Shown here: positions 1-10,722 of the stretch, one piece after another | Layout of the letters: every line of letters starts with the position of its first letter | Position numbering within the stretch: the first letter of the stretch is position 1 | Assembly (NCBI RefSeq): GCF_028554725.1 | Contig: NC_071668.1 | Span: 46,543,732-46,607,731, forward strand | DNA from: Zeugodacus cucurbitae | Lineage: Eukaryota; Arthropoda; Insecta; Diptera; Tephritidae | Length of the DNA stretch: 64,000 bases | Direction: 5' to 3' | The notes under the pieces: model-generated | What the model was told of the DNA's origin: nothing | The model's input: only the letters and a program-made list of their open reading frames with translations | Databases searched by the model: none | Position numbers and translations under genes: made by a program

Positions 1-430
1 CGATGTCAACATCCAATGAGACGGCACTAGGAGTTTTCGAGAGAAAGTTTTTGCGGAAGATTTATGGTCCCTTAAACATTGGCAACGGCGAATACCGCAG
101 ACGATGGAATGATGAGCTGTATGTGTTATTCGACGACATAGACATAGTCCAGCGAATAAACAAACAGCGGCTACGCTGGCTAGGTCATGTTGTTCGAATG
201 GATGAAAGTCTCCAGCTCTGAAAGTATTCGATGCAGTACCCGCTGGTGGAAGCCGAGGAAGAGGGAGACCTCCACTCCGATGGAAGGACCAGGTGGAGAG
301 GGACCTGGCTTCGCTTAGTATAACCAATTGGCGCCAAACTGCCAGAAGGAGGGATACGTGGCGCGATGTTTTGGACTCGGCTATAACCGCGTAAGCGGTG
401 TCTACGCCAGTCAAGATGAAGAAGAAGAAT
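1..430 (+). mobile_element. RTE-type LINE, 3' end of the reverse-transcriptase ORF plus 3' tail
   Basis: The frame from about base 3 encodes the C-terminal part of an RTE-like LINE polyprotein, with landmarks RKIYGPLN, GNGEYRRRWNDEL and RLRWLGHVVRM. Further residues of the GRPPLRWKDQVERDL type follow after a frameshift near 212. The copy ends with AACCGCGTAAGCGGTGTCTACGCC and a short GAAGAA microsatellite tail near 413-430, which is typical of RTE 3' ends. The element is cut by the left window edge. Closely similar copies, inverted, lie at 62895-64000. RT-core residues are not present here. The clade call rests on remembered RTE/BovB-like sequences. Confidence 0.75.
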
Positions 431-558
431 CTCCGATCGGGTCCAACATTGTCTCTGCTTCTTCTATTGTGCATATTTATGGTCGTGCATTCTTATATTG
501 TTCATAACGCGGTGGTGAATTGGTGTTACGAAATGGTGATCTTCCTGCTATATCCTCT

Positions 559-835
559 TTTTATACTCTCGCAACAAGTGCCAACTTTGAGTACAATAGT
601 TTTGCTTACATAACGGTTTTATGTAGCACCCAAAACTAAACGAGTTAGATATAGAGTTATATATACCAAAGTGATCAGGGTGACGAGTGGAGTTCAAATC
701 CGGATGTCCGTCTGTCCGTGCAAGCGATAACTTGTGTAAAAATTGAGATATCTTAATGACTCTTGGAACACATATTTCTTGGCACCCTGAGGAGGTTGCT
801 TTCGAAGATGGGTAAAATCGGTCCAATGCACAGAG
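559..835 (+). repeat. HINE-like (DINE-1-type) repeat, 5' fragment
   Basis: Starts TATACTCTCGCAACA and continues through the CATAACGGTT block and the GTCCGTCTGTCCGTGCAAGC block. It breaks off after the sentence-like block that runs GGAACACATATTTCTTGGCACC. Only the first fifth of the family unit is present. The 130 bp between the RTE tail and this start show nothing I recognise. Confidence 0.7.
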
Positions 836-1010
836 GTCGGTCTTGTATGAAATCGGCGGCCAAAAATACTTCCACTGCCTATATTAAAGTGAAATTTTTT
901 CCTAAACTTTTTAAAATCATAACAAGTAATTCACAATTATGTTAACATAAATAAACCGCTCCAAAGCCCTATCTGATTTCATATTCCGCCACCCGCCGAT
1001 GGTAATAATA

Positions 1011-1236
1011 AACAAGTAAGGAAGGGTTAAGTTCGGGTCTAACCGAACATTTTCTACTCTCGCAATTTATTTTTTTAACTTTATTAAGAAAACACACAAT
1101 TTGACTCACATATTCGTCATATATATTGTATAAAGTCCATTGAAAGTTGGAAATCCTAATATTAGGTTAGAAGCACCGAGGTCCTCGTGTTCGATATATG
1201 GGCCTTAAAAACCTATGGTCCGATTTTGGTGATTTT
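1011..1236 (-). repeat. HINE-like repeat, 3' end (inverted), truncated by the next copy
   Basis: Begins AACAAGTAAGGAAGGGTTAA, the inverted 3' terminus of the family, including the GTTCGG..CCGAAC hairpin and TACTCTCGCAATTTATT. It ends abruptly at the 5' terminus of the next, opposite-facing copy. Together the two copies form long inverted ends that look like one TIR element but are a head-to-head pair. Confidence 0.7.
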
Positions 1237-2378
1237 TATTCTCGCAACAAAAGTTGCTAAAGAGAGTATTATAGTTTTGTCCACATAACGGTTGTTTGTA
1301 AGTCCTAAAACTAAACGAGTTAGATATAGGGTTATATATACCAAAGGGATCAGAGTGACGAGTAAAGTTCAAATCCGGATGTCTGTCTGTCCGTCCGTCC
1401 GTCTGTCCGCCCGTGCAAGCTGTAACTTGAGTAAAAATTGAGATACCTTAATGAAACTTGGAACACGTGTTCCTTGGCACCATAATAAGGTTAAGTTCGA
1501 AGATGGGCGGAATCGGACCACTGCCACGCCCACAAAATGGCGATAACCAAAAACACATAAAGAGCTAAAGTTAAGCCATAAATAAAGTTATGAAAACAAA
1601 ACTTGGAACATAGAATCGCATTAGGGAGGGGCACATTTGAATGTAATTTTTTTGGAAAAGTGGGCGAGACTCCGCCCCCAAATAGGTTTTTTGTATATAT
1701 CTTGCAAACAAATAAAGCTATATAAACCAAACTTTCTGCAGTCGTTTCTTTTAGCCGTTTTCTTATACAGTCCAAAAATTAAAGAAATCGGATAATAACC
1801 ACGCCCACCTCCCATACAAAGGTTAGGTTGAAAATGACTAAAAGTGCGTTAACTCACTAACGAGAAACGTCAGAAACACCAAATTTTACATAAGAAATGG
1901 CAGAAGGAAGCCGCACTGAGCATTTTTTACAAAATGGAAAATGGGCGTGGCGTCGCCCACTTATGGGTCAAAAACCATATCTCCAGAACTACTCGACAGA
2001 TTTCAATGAAATTCGGTATATAATATTTTCTTGATACCCTGATGACACTGGTGGAATATGGTCGAAATTCATAACTACGCCTACTTCCCATATAACTCAA
2101 TTTTGAATCCTTCTGATTCGTTCACTTTATAATGTATACATAAGGAACCGATTAAGATAGAGAAATAAAACTTTACTCAAATACTGAATTTGAGCTGTAA
2201 CATCACTTGTGGAAAAATTGTCAAAATCGAACCATGACTTTTCAAGGCCCCTGATAACAAATATGAAGAACTCAGTGCCTAAGGGTAATTTTTCACCGAA
2301 AATATAGGTAAATCTCTAAATAAATTGCGAGAGTATAAAATGTTCGGTTGCACCGAACTTAGCCTTTCCTTACTTGTT
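1234..2378 (+). repeat. HINE-like repeat, near-complete copy
   Basis: Runs from ATTCTCGCAACAAAAGTTGC to ...CGAACTTAGCCTTTCCTTACTTGTT. It contains the CTGTCCGTCCGTCCG block near 1384-1412, several CACGCCCAC blocks (near 1527, 1801 and others), and the 3' hairpin. The unit is about 1.15 kb. No intact ORF is carried, as expected for a non-autonomous element. Confidence 0.75.
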
Positions 2379-2404
2379 ATTACTCAATTCGATGTAAGTA
2401 TAAA

Positions 2405-3571
2405 GAACAAGGAAGGCCTAAGTTCGGGGGTAACCGAACATTTTATACTCTCGCAATTTATTTACTAAACATTTTTTATATTATATAATAAACAATTTGA
2501 CCCACGTATTCGTCATATATATTGTATAAAGTCCATTGAAAGTTGGAAACCCTAATATTAGGTTAGAAGCACCGAGGTCCTCATGTTCGATATATGGGGC
2601 CTTGACAACCTATGTTCCGATTTCGGAGATTTTAGAATGGGGCTGCCACACTATAAACGTAGTACTTGTGCAAATGTCTTCATCAATATCTTCACTAGTG
2701 CTTACTTTATATATTGTAAAGTAAACGATTCAGATCGTCTTCAAAGTTCTGGTATATAGGAAGTAGGCGTGGTTGTGAAGCGATTTGGCCTATTTTCACA
2801 ACATACCATTGGGATGTAAGGAAACTATTACAAACCAAGTTTCATTGAAATCGGTCTACTCTACCTGGGATATGGTTTTTGACCCATAAGTGGGCGACGC
2901 CACGCCCATTTTCCATTTTGTAAAAAAATCTGAGTGCAGCTTCCATCTGCCATTTCTTATGTGAAATTTAGTGTTTCTGACGTTTTTCGTTAAAACTTTA
3001 AGTAACCTAACCTTTGTATGGGAGGTGGGCGTGGTTATTTTCCGATTTCAACTATTTTCATGGTGTGTGGTGGGGTACATAAGAGAACCGACTGCTGGTT
3101 TATATAGCTTTATTAGTTTGCGAGTTAAATACAAATAACCGATTTGTGGGCGGGGCCACGCCCATTTCCCCAAAAAAGTTACATCCAAATATGCCCCCCC
3201 CTAGTGCGATCCTTTATTCCAAATTTTACTTTTATATCTTCATTTATTGCTTAGTTATGGGTTTCGCCATTTTGTGGGCGTGGCAATGGTCCGATTCTGC
3301 CCATTTTCGAACTTGATCTTCTTATGGTGCCAAGGAATATTTGTGGCAAGTTTCGTCAAGATATCTTAATTTTTACTCAAGTTACAGCTTGCACAGACGG
3401 ACAGACGGACGGACGGACAGACATCCGGATTTCAAATCTACTCGTCACCCTGATCACTTTGGTATATATGACTCTATATCTAACTCTTTTAGTTTTAGGT
3501 GTTACAAACAACCGTTATGTGAATACTATCATAATACTCTCTTTAGCAACTTTCGTTGCGAGAGTATAATA
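2405..3571 (-). repeat. HINE-like repeat, complete copy (inverted)
   Basis: Inverted full-length unit. The 3' hairpin end lies at 2405-2470 and the 5' palindrome GCAACTTTCGTTGCGAGAGTATA ends near 3571. The inverted CTGTCCGT block is at 3396-3422. ORFs here are short and not conserved between copies. Confidence 0.75.
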
Positions 3572-3572
3572 A

Positions 3573-3660
3573 AGGATCCCACTAGAAAGGGGCATATTTG
3601 GATTTAATTTTTTTGGGAAAGTGGGCGTGGCCCCGCACCAAATCGGTTATTTGCATATAT
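3573..3660 (+). repeat. HINE-like repeat, internal fragment cut by a LINE
   Basis: AAAGGATCCCACTAGAAAGGGGCATATTTGG to ...GGTTATTTGCATATATCT matches the middle of the family (compare 42356-42443). It stops exactly where LINE coding sequence begins, so the LINE inserted into or truncated it. Confidence 0.6.
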
Positions 3661-5176
3661 CTAATTACATCAGGACTGTGGCATTAGAACACTACCCGTT
3701 ACACTCAAGTCAACACGCCTACAGAGTTGAAAGATCAACGGACACAGCTCTGTACAGCTTGGTATCGGAGGTAGAGGATGCATTTGCGACTGGTGAGATG
3801 GTTCTGTGCGCCTTTCTTGACGTAGAGGGTGCGTTGGATAGCACCTCCCACTCAAGTGTCACCAGAGCCCTAACCAGGAGGCCGATCGTAAGATGGGTAA
3901 ATGCAGTTCTTGGTACAAGAATAGCAGAAACGCAGATAGGCTCACGCGGCATTCGACTAGGTACGACTAGAGGTTGTCCCCAAGGTGGGGTAATATCACC
4001 GCTTCTATGGAGTCTAGTCGAGGACGAGCTATTGGAGGTATTAACAGGAAATGGAATATGATGTCAGGGATATGCGGATGACATCGTAATCATAGCCAGA
4101 GGTAAATTCGAAAGCACTCTTGGAGACATCGTCCAAAGAGGGTTAAGCCTAGCGAGGAAATGGTGCGTTAAGGTTGGACTTAGTATCAATTTATCAAAAA
4201 CAGCCATTATCCCCTTCACAAGAGGAAGATCGTTCCCTGGGTACCACCACACTCAATGGCGAAGCGGTAGCTAGGGAAGAGGAAATAAAATATCTTGGAG
4301 TACTACTAAATACAAAACTGAGGTGGAAGAAGCATGTGGACACCGCGGTTGCGAAAGCCACTAAAGCGCTAATGGTGTGCAAACACCTAGGAGAAAAACC
4401 AGGGGCTGTAGCCCGCACATACTGCGATGGATGTACACTATGATTGTTAGGGCTGTAACCTTATGGAGCGGTGGCTTCGTCATCAAGGATCTCCCTGGCG
4501 TCAGCTGAAAAACAGATGACCAAATTGCAGCGGTTATCCTGTGTATGCATCACTGGTGCAATGCGCACTTGTCCAATTGCAGCATTGGAGGCGGTCCTGA
4601 ACTCCACCCCACTTCATATGGTGGTTGGCACTAGGGCCAACAAGACCTTACTGGCCCTAACGAGAAAAGGTCTAGGAAACAGCGCCCGGCAATTGGAGAT
4701 CATTGGAAGAAAAGCTTCCAACGACTTTCCTCCCAAGGGACGATATCATCAAAAGGGTACACCTTGTGAGACGATTTAAAACAGTTCTGTGCAAAGGGAA
4801 TGGAAGGACTCAACTCTCCTGCAGAAGCACACAACAATGGTACATGGACGGATCTAAGATAGCAGTTGGTACAGGCGCGGGGATAACGGGGCCACTCCTC
4901 AAGCTGTCTACTCCACTCCACTCCAGCTGGCCACACCTCAAGAATCTACTCGTCGGATCTTTGCCGATTCTGCGATTCGGAAGCAGAGACACCAGAGCAC
5001 TTACTCTTTGACTGCCCGGCGATCGCGAAGAAAAGGCGACACATAATTGGGGCTCTGCAACACTGTCAGCCCTGTTCTTAACGTGACGGGGTTGGAGGGA
5101 GTGCTGAGATAACTGGAGAGGGCACAGTAGACCTTAGGTAGCGGTGCAATCCTCAATATATAATATAATATAATCT
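3661..5176 (+). mobile_element. Non-LTR retrotransposon (LINE with RT and RNase H), degenerate 3' half
   Basis: Translation shows LINE reverse-transcriptase motifs: QHAYRVERSTDTAL, CAFLDVEGALD (catalytic Asp region), RGCPQGGVISPLLW, then after an in-frame TGA at 4059-4061 the catalytic box CQGYADDIVI, LARKWCVKVGL and YLGVLLNTKLRW. After frameshifts come LQRLSCVCITGAMRTCP and an RNase H start, YMDGSK, near 4840. The 3' end runs into an ATAAT-rich tail at about 5157-5176. At least one stop and several frameshifts make it inactive. The RNase H domain suggests the LOA/I/R1 side of the LINE tree; the exact clade is an inference. It is 5' truncated within the RT domain. Confidence 0.8.
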
Positions 5177-6099
5177 ACACTATTTTAGATGTAACATTCA
5201 CAATCAGACATTTTCTTGTCGAGTATTCTTTAGTATATCTCTGCGAGTAATCATCGGTGATCTTTTATAAAAGTTCAAGAAACACAAACATAGATTGTTA
5301 GTAGCTACAAGTGTAGCCATTTCTAATTTATATACATACAGTGAACAAAAAAAAAAACATGTACAGGGAAATGTTTTGACTTTGAAGTTACTTATCTCTC
5401 TAAATCTCGAAAAGTGAGATAAAGTGCGTTTTATTTTATTTTTTTATATATATGTTTAAGGATGTTGCTTCTAAAATATAGAAATAAAAATTATTGTAAT
5501 AGTAATAGTTAGTCCTCAAGTTGACACTGGTCCCTTTTAATGTGATTCCACAACTGCAATATTTAAATATCTGTCTACACCAAAGAATTTTTGTTTTTTA
5601 TAGTAATGGTATAAAATATTTCCCACATAATTTTGAGAAACGCTGTTGAGTAGTTTTGCCAAAAAATCAGAATGCACTATGCCTTACCTTCCAAGTAAAC
5701 ATCATGCATGTTTTCATACAAGTGCTCAATGTTGGCTGTTGGCCGTTAGCATAAAACCTATTGTACTCGAGCAGCGCCCAAAGATAGCGAGCAGAGAAGT
5801 GACCAATCGATGGCAGCTATTATTTATTACAAGTTTTTACATTGTACGAATGCATAGTAGGGGAATAGCTGGTGCGAATGTAAAGGCATAAATGGAATGC
5901 CAAAAGAGACGAGGCAGTCAGAGAGCGATTTGTGTAAGAGACAATACTCGTAAAATAAAAATTCGAAGAAATTATGAGAAAACTGATTGGAGAACATGAA
6001 CAGGGATGTTTATTACTTAACATACCTCGAATGATGTTTCGATCTTTCTCTTTGTTAAAATAAGGACAATACATGGAGACTGGAGTCAAATTTAAAGTA
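5177..6099. other. Spacer without recognisable gene
   Basis: AT-rich DNA with a poly-A run near 5347 and no ORF that resembles a protein I know. An 81-codon ORF at 5646-5891 has no recognisable domain and no partner exon. Confidence 0.5.
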
Positions 6100-6175
6100 A
6101 ACAAGTAAGGAAGGGCTAATTTCGAGTGTAACCGAACATTTTATACTCTCGCAATTTATTTATTTAATTTCATTA
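6100..6175 (-). repeat. HINE-like repeat, 3' end only (inverted)
   Basis: ACAAGTAAGGAAGGGCTAAT through TATACTCTCGCAATTTATTT, then the match stops. What follows (6176-6610) is AT-rich and unrecognised. It includes two nearby inverted pieces around CATACGATTT and CGTACGATTTTA (6197-6245) that may belong to another decayed element. Confidence 0.6.
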
Positions 6176-6610
6176 ATATCAGACATGTTCTAAAATTCAT
6201 ACGATTTGAATTCAGTTCCGAAATGAGAATTCGTACGATTTTATTTCAAGTGTTCTGTAATTCGTTCGTTTTCTATTAAATTCGAATGAAAGTTTGAAAA
6301 TTTGATTTAAAAAAATTGTGAAAAAAGAAAATTTTGTGGCAGGTGACATGTTGCATGTATGGAACTCATATACTTATATGATGTATACTACTATATTTTC
6401 ACCTTTTGAAAAAGCGCACATTGATTTAAAAGGTAATATGAGCAAAACATGCAAGCCGACCAGGCATCATGATGCTTTTATTTTCAAAATAACGCGTGTA
6501 AATTTGTAAAGCTGGTTGTCTTGGTGATTAACTAGATACATTTATTATTCCTTATATTTTAACAATATATAGTAAAAATGTAATTTATTTTTATGATATT
6601 ATGAAATAAT

Positions 6611-6994
6611 TACAAGTAAATATGGGGTAATTTCGGGTGTAATCGAAATCTTATTATCTCGCAACCCATTAATTTAATTCAATAGTATACATATTTTCAT
6701 ACTACATAATTTTACTCATATACGAGTCGGCATAACTTATAGGCCCACTAGAATAACGAAAATTGTTATATCTGTTATATGGAAGCTGAACTTGGATCGA
6801 TTTCGACTATTTTTGCCACCAAACTACACTATATCCGATGTTATACATTCCCTTAATTATACTAAGATCTCACATATTAACCAATATATGCGGTACGGTA
6901 GGCTTTACCGTTTGTTTGAAAATCATAATATTAGGTATAGGCAGCTAGGGGAAGAAATTACCCGATTTTGCCGAATTTTGGCATTATTAGTAGA
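6611..6994 (-). repeat. HINE-like repeat, older diverged 3' half (inverted)
   Basis: TACAAGTAAATATGGGGTAATTTCGGGTGTAATCG is a decayed version of the inverted 3' end. The block CACTAGAATAACGAAAATTGTTATAT and the CATATTAACCAATATATGCGG block match a second subfamily also seen at 6995-7562 and 23771-24300. It is cut by the next copy at 6995. Confidence 0.55.
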
Positions 6995-7576
6995 AACAAG
7001 TAAGGAAAGGCTATGTTCGGAAGCGAAAATTTTATACTCTCGCAATTTATTGCTATATTTTTATTAAGATTACACAGAATTTGACCCATATATTCGACAT
7101 AAAGTCCAATAGAATAACGAAAATCATTATATATAGTATAGGAAGGCTGATGTAATTCCTGAACCAATTTCGCTCATTTTCACCACCAATATACATAATA
7201 TCTAAGATTATATGCTCACATAATTTTGCTAAGATATTTCATATATTAACCTATTTATAAGCTATTAAGCCCATAGTATTTTTGAAAATCCTATAAGCTA
7301 GGGGAAGTTATGACCCGATTTTAACCATTTCTGGTACAGAGACACACTATTAGAAGAAAAAGATTTCGTCTGAATTAAATTAATAATCTGAGAGATTTGC
7401 CGATATTTTCGGTGAAAAATTACCCAAAGGCACTGAGTTCTGCATATTTGATATCCGGGGGATTGAAAAGTTATAGACCGATTTCGACAACTATTCCACA
7501 AGCGATGCAACAGTATTTGTGTAAAGTTTTATTCCCTTATCTTCATTGGTTACTAATGTATATGAGCATTTCAAAC

Positions 7577-7600
7577 GGTCGCGAACCGTACGTTCGCACG
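7577..7600. repeat. GGTCGCGAAC motif copy 1, palindromic
   Basis: GGTCGCGAAC is followed directly by CGTACGTTCGCACG, so GCGAAC and GTTCGC face each other across CGTAC. It lies 14 bp from the left end of the TIR element. It is very GC-rich against an AT-rich background. Possibly a transposase-binding site. Confidence 0.55.
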
Positions 7601-7741
7601 CATTTAAAGTTCAAAAAACAAGGAAAACAAAAATTTGTCTTATTTTTTTTATGTTTTGATAGCATTTTGCTAGGTCTTTCTTTGGTGCAAAAGGTAGGAT
7701 CTTTCGATTTTTATTTTTTAATATGTTAGCGACAAACATGC

Positions 7742-7756
7742 GGTCGCGAACGTACG
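7742..7756 (+). repeat. GGTCGCGAACGTACG motif copy 2
   Basis: Exact 15-mer, 165 bp after copy 1, in the same orientation as copies 3, 4 and 5. Confidence 0.6.
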
Positions 7757-7926
7757 AATAATGGAAGTTGCTTTTGGGTGCAACTAGAAAAACGCAAAAA
7801 ATAGCGAAATGGAACATAATATTCTAAAAGGATTAATTTATATTACATTGGAATAAAGTAACTTCCTCCTAACTAATTGCATGCTGAAATTTGTCCATTG
7901 GTTTTTTATTTATGAGGTTGAGTACC

Positions 7927-7941
7927 GGTCGCGAACGTACG
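7927..7941 (+). repeat. GGTCGCGAACGTACG motif copy 3
   Basis: Exact 15-mer, 185 bp after copy 2. It is the last of the left-hand group, before the decayed coding region. Confidence 0.6.
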
Positions 7942-8054
7942 ATTTTTCCATCAAGTTTTTATTTGGATTTTGGAAACCTTTTCTTAAATAAAGCAAACTA
8001 ATATTCCTTTTATTGATTGAAAAGATATAAACATATATAAAGCACAAGAAATAT

Positions 8055-8935
8055 TTATTTAATATTGTTATATTTTGAATAGGCCGTATGAGCAGTTCGT
8101 AGCTTAAGATTTTCGTCGTAGGAAATCGAATGCACCATTCTGATACCTGCAATATTCGGTATATCCTTCCATTTTCGATATAAAGTTGGAGATATCTCGA
8201 AAATTGTATCAGCTCCAATATATAAAATTTTAATTTCAGTAATGTGCTCTTGCGCACAATTGTAAAAAGAGAATGCATCGTTTAAAACGACATTTTTTGT
8301 TCTCGTAATTTGCCAGATTTTTCTTTTCACAACTGCCAACTACCATGTGACATTGTAAAATAGTTCCACTCATCCAAGCAATCAACTTATTTTTAAATTG
8401 ACTACTACCTCCGTCCGAGAAAAGGAAAATACTTTCAAATTCGCCATGCTGTTTTTTTATCTCTTGAATAAGCTTCGTTATGAAAACGTTAACATCGATT
8501 TTGCTGTGATTTAAAATATCACTAATTACTGCCAACGACTTAATTTCATTAAACATTCAAGCTACGCAAGTAAAAATGCAAACTTGCTTATAGCTGAAAT
8601 GTGCGCTTTGAATTTCATTTTGGCACACCAGCCTATAATTTTCCAGGCGTGATATTTTTCCTTACGTTTTCAAAATAATATTGTTGTGCTCGCTTTACAA
8701 AGAAATGTTGCTTGAAAATTGGCAGTTAAACTTGTAGTTCATGGAGCAAGTCCGATAACGCAGCAACAGTGCAAGTCAAAATTACACGATCGCCCACTTT
8801 CCTCCCGGATTGCCATTTAACATTTGCGTCCATTTTTGACAAGTATTTTAGCGGCACAATATCTTTTACATCTGTTGTACACTTTTCGCAATCGTTTGTC
8901 ATACAATTTTCATTAGAATATTTGTTTAGAAACAA
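8055..8935 (-). pseudogene. Remnant of an uncharacterised multicopy protein family (FSDG..SQFKN motif)
   Basis: Minus-strand frames read from 8935 downward: MTNDCEKCTTDVKDIVPLKY, GDRVILTCTVAALSDLLHEL, then after a stop LPIFKQHFFVKRAQQYYFENV. Later comes IFLFSDGGSSQFKNKLIAWM (near 8380-8440), then a frameshifted stretch VKRKIWQITRTKNVV, FYNCAQEHI and IAGIRMVHSISYD down to 8055. I recall the same order in arthropod and cnidarian proteins of unknown function: leucine-rich HEL block, VKR block, SDG-x-x-SQFKN, HGKG-type block, KR-x-x-W-x-x-T. They look transposon-borne. Several stops and frameshifts make this copy dead. Its place inside a TIR element suggests that the protein is, or once was, a transposase; that is inference. 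Confidence 0.6.
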
Positions 8936-8947
8936 ATCAATACTTAC

Positions 8948-8962
8948 GGTCGCGAACGTACG
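8948..8962 (+). repeat. GGTCGCGAACGTACG motif copy 4
   Basis: Exact 15-mer just beyond the N-terminal end of the decayed minus-strand gene; first of the right-hand group. Confidence 0.6.
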
Positions 8963-9112
8963 AAATTTTGAAAATCGAAATAAAAAGTTTGATGCACTGT
9001 TTACCTAAAGTAATTTTGTTTTTTGATTAGGGATGCTTAACTTGCTTTAATCGTGTTTTTTTAGGCACCAGTTTGCACTCAATGTGAAGTAATAGCAATA
9101 AATTATGTTTTT

Positions 9113-9127
9113 GGTCGCGAACGTACG
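9113..9127 (+). repeat. GGTCGCGAACGTACG motif copy 5
   Basis: Exact 15-mer, 165 bp after copy 4. This is the same spacing as between copies 1 and 2, although the sequence between them is not visibly similar. Confidence 0.6.
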
Positions 9128-10260
9128 GTTAGATCGTAGATAATAAGCAAAATAAAAATTTACCGTTATTCGATTTTTGTTTGGCCCCTTTGCATTTTTC
9201 TCTTCTTATTTGGTATTTAATAAAGAGATTTTGTGGAAAAGTACAACCATAACATAAGTTATTCATATAAAATAACTCAAGAGAAAAATTACTTGTAGAG
9301 TAGCTCAAAGTAAAAACAATTAAGTTTTCAGGTTTCATAAAATTTAAACATCTTTGTAAAATCTTATTTAAAAAAATTTTATCTTTATTAACATTTTAAT
9401 TTTTGGTCCTGGTTGACGATTCTGTGGAAATGCTCATATATTATAAAGTGAAGGAATAAGATGGATTACAAAATTGAGTTATATGGGAAGTTGTCGTGGT
9501 TGTGAACCGATTACATCCATTTTCCACACGTGTCATCACGGTGTCAAGAAAATATTGTATACCGAATTTCATTGAAATCTGTCGAGTAGTTCCTAAGATA
9601 TGGTTTTTGACCCATAAGTGGGCGATGCCACGCCCATTTTCTATTATGTAAAAAAATCTGAGTGCAGCTTCTTTCTGCTATTTCTTGTATATAATTTAGT
9701 GTTTCTGACGTTTTTCGTTACCTTTGTATGGAAGGTGGGCGTGGTTATTATCCGATTTCAACTATTCGGCTATCATGGTGTGTGGTGGGGTACGTAAGGA
9801 AACCGACTGCAGAAAGTTTTTTTTATATAGCTTCATTGGTTTGCGAGATATATACAAAAAACCTATTTGGGGGCGGGTCCACTTCCCCAAAAAATTACAT
9901 CCAAATATGGCCCTTACTAGGACGATCCTTTGTACCAAATTTTACTTTTATAACTTTATTTATGACTTAGTTATGACACTTTATGTGTTTTCGGTTTTCG
10001 TCATTTTGTGGACGTGGTCCGATTTTGCCCAAAGTAATTTTTTCGAAAGCAACCCAAGGAACATGTGTACCAAGTTTCGTCAAGATATCTCAGTTTTTAC
10101 TCAAGTTATCCGTTGCACGGACGGACAGACAGACATTCGGATTTTGACTCGTCTCGTCACCCTGATCATTTTGATACATATAACACTCATATAACTCGTT
10201 TAGTTTTACGACTTAGAAACAACCGTTATGTGAACAAAACTATATTACTATCTTAGTATA

Positions 10261-10722
10261 AAAATATTGCTTCTGAATTTCCATAGAAAATATGAAAGAT
10301 TTAAAGATATTTTCTAAGACATTAACTACAGTCTCTGAGTTCCTCAATTTCTTTATATGAGTTATAGTGTGATTACGACAATTTTTAGATGACCTTTTAT
10401 TATTTTTTTATTATGTTTCCCAAGAAGCTGAACCGTTAAAAGGTGCATTTATTAATAGATCTGATCATTATTTACAACAAAATATACAATGTTATTACAT
10501 AATATTAACATTATTGCAATAAAAATTCTTTAAAAATTCAAAACCGCTATTATTTTTGTCCCCGAATTCAAAACAGAAATATTTTAACGATTTCGATTTA
10601 CAGAACATGTTTACAAAACGGTTTGTTTATTTTCGAAAAATGAAAAACGGAAAAATGTTCAGAACATGTTTTGCGATTTGAAAACGGAAAATCAAAAAAT
10701 TTTGGCCGAAAACGATTTACAG
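10261..10722. other. AT-rich spacer, possibly a decayed element
   Basis: No gene seen. Stretches such as CGATTTACAGAACATGTTT (10605), TTCAGAACATGTTTTGCG (10658) and CGATTTACAGAACAC (10709) repeat a short motif. This suggests a small, old repeat lying inside the neighbouring HINE-like copy. Confidence 0.4.

Larger units (their letters stand above)
7563..9436 (-). mobile_element. TIR DNA transposon with TATA target duplication and uncharacterised protein remnant
   Basis: The insert starts TGAGCATTTC and ends GAAATGCTCA, giving 10-bp terminal inverted repeats. It is flanked by TATA on both sides (7559-7562 and 9437-9440). The undisturbed sister repeat near 24300 has a single TATA-containing site there. 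Inside are a decayed minus-strand gene (about 8055-8935) and five direct copies of GGTCGCGAACGTACG or a close variant, clustered toward the two ends. A 4-bp palindromic duplication would fit superfamilies such as Sola, but I could not establish the superfamily. The boundaries are seen in the sequence; the identity is inference. Confidence 0.65.
6995..10260 (-). repeat. HINE-like repeat (subfamily 2), inverted, split by a TIR transposon
   Basis: The left part (6995-7562) starts AACAAGTAAGGAAAGGCTATG. The right part (9437-10260) continues AAAGTGAAGGAATAAG..., ...GTGGGCGATGCCACGCCC, the inverted GTCCGT-type block (10117-10134) and CCGTTATGTGAACAAAACTATA. The uninterrupted sister at 23771-25152 shows that these two halves are contiguous in the family: TTTTCATTGGTT...TATATTATACAGTGAAGGAATT there corresponds to sequence on both sides of the insert here. 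The interval 7563-9436 is therefore foreign. Confidence 0.7.

Noticed and set aside
1384..1412. CTGTCCGT repeats considered as a CRISPR-like or satellite array
   Set aside because: They are a short internal block of a dispersed repeat, seen once per copy in the same position. This is a eukaryotic genome.
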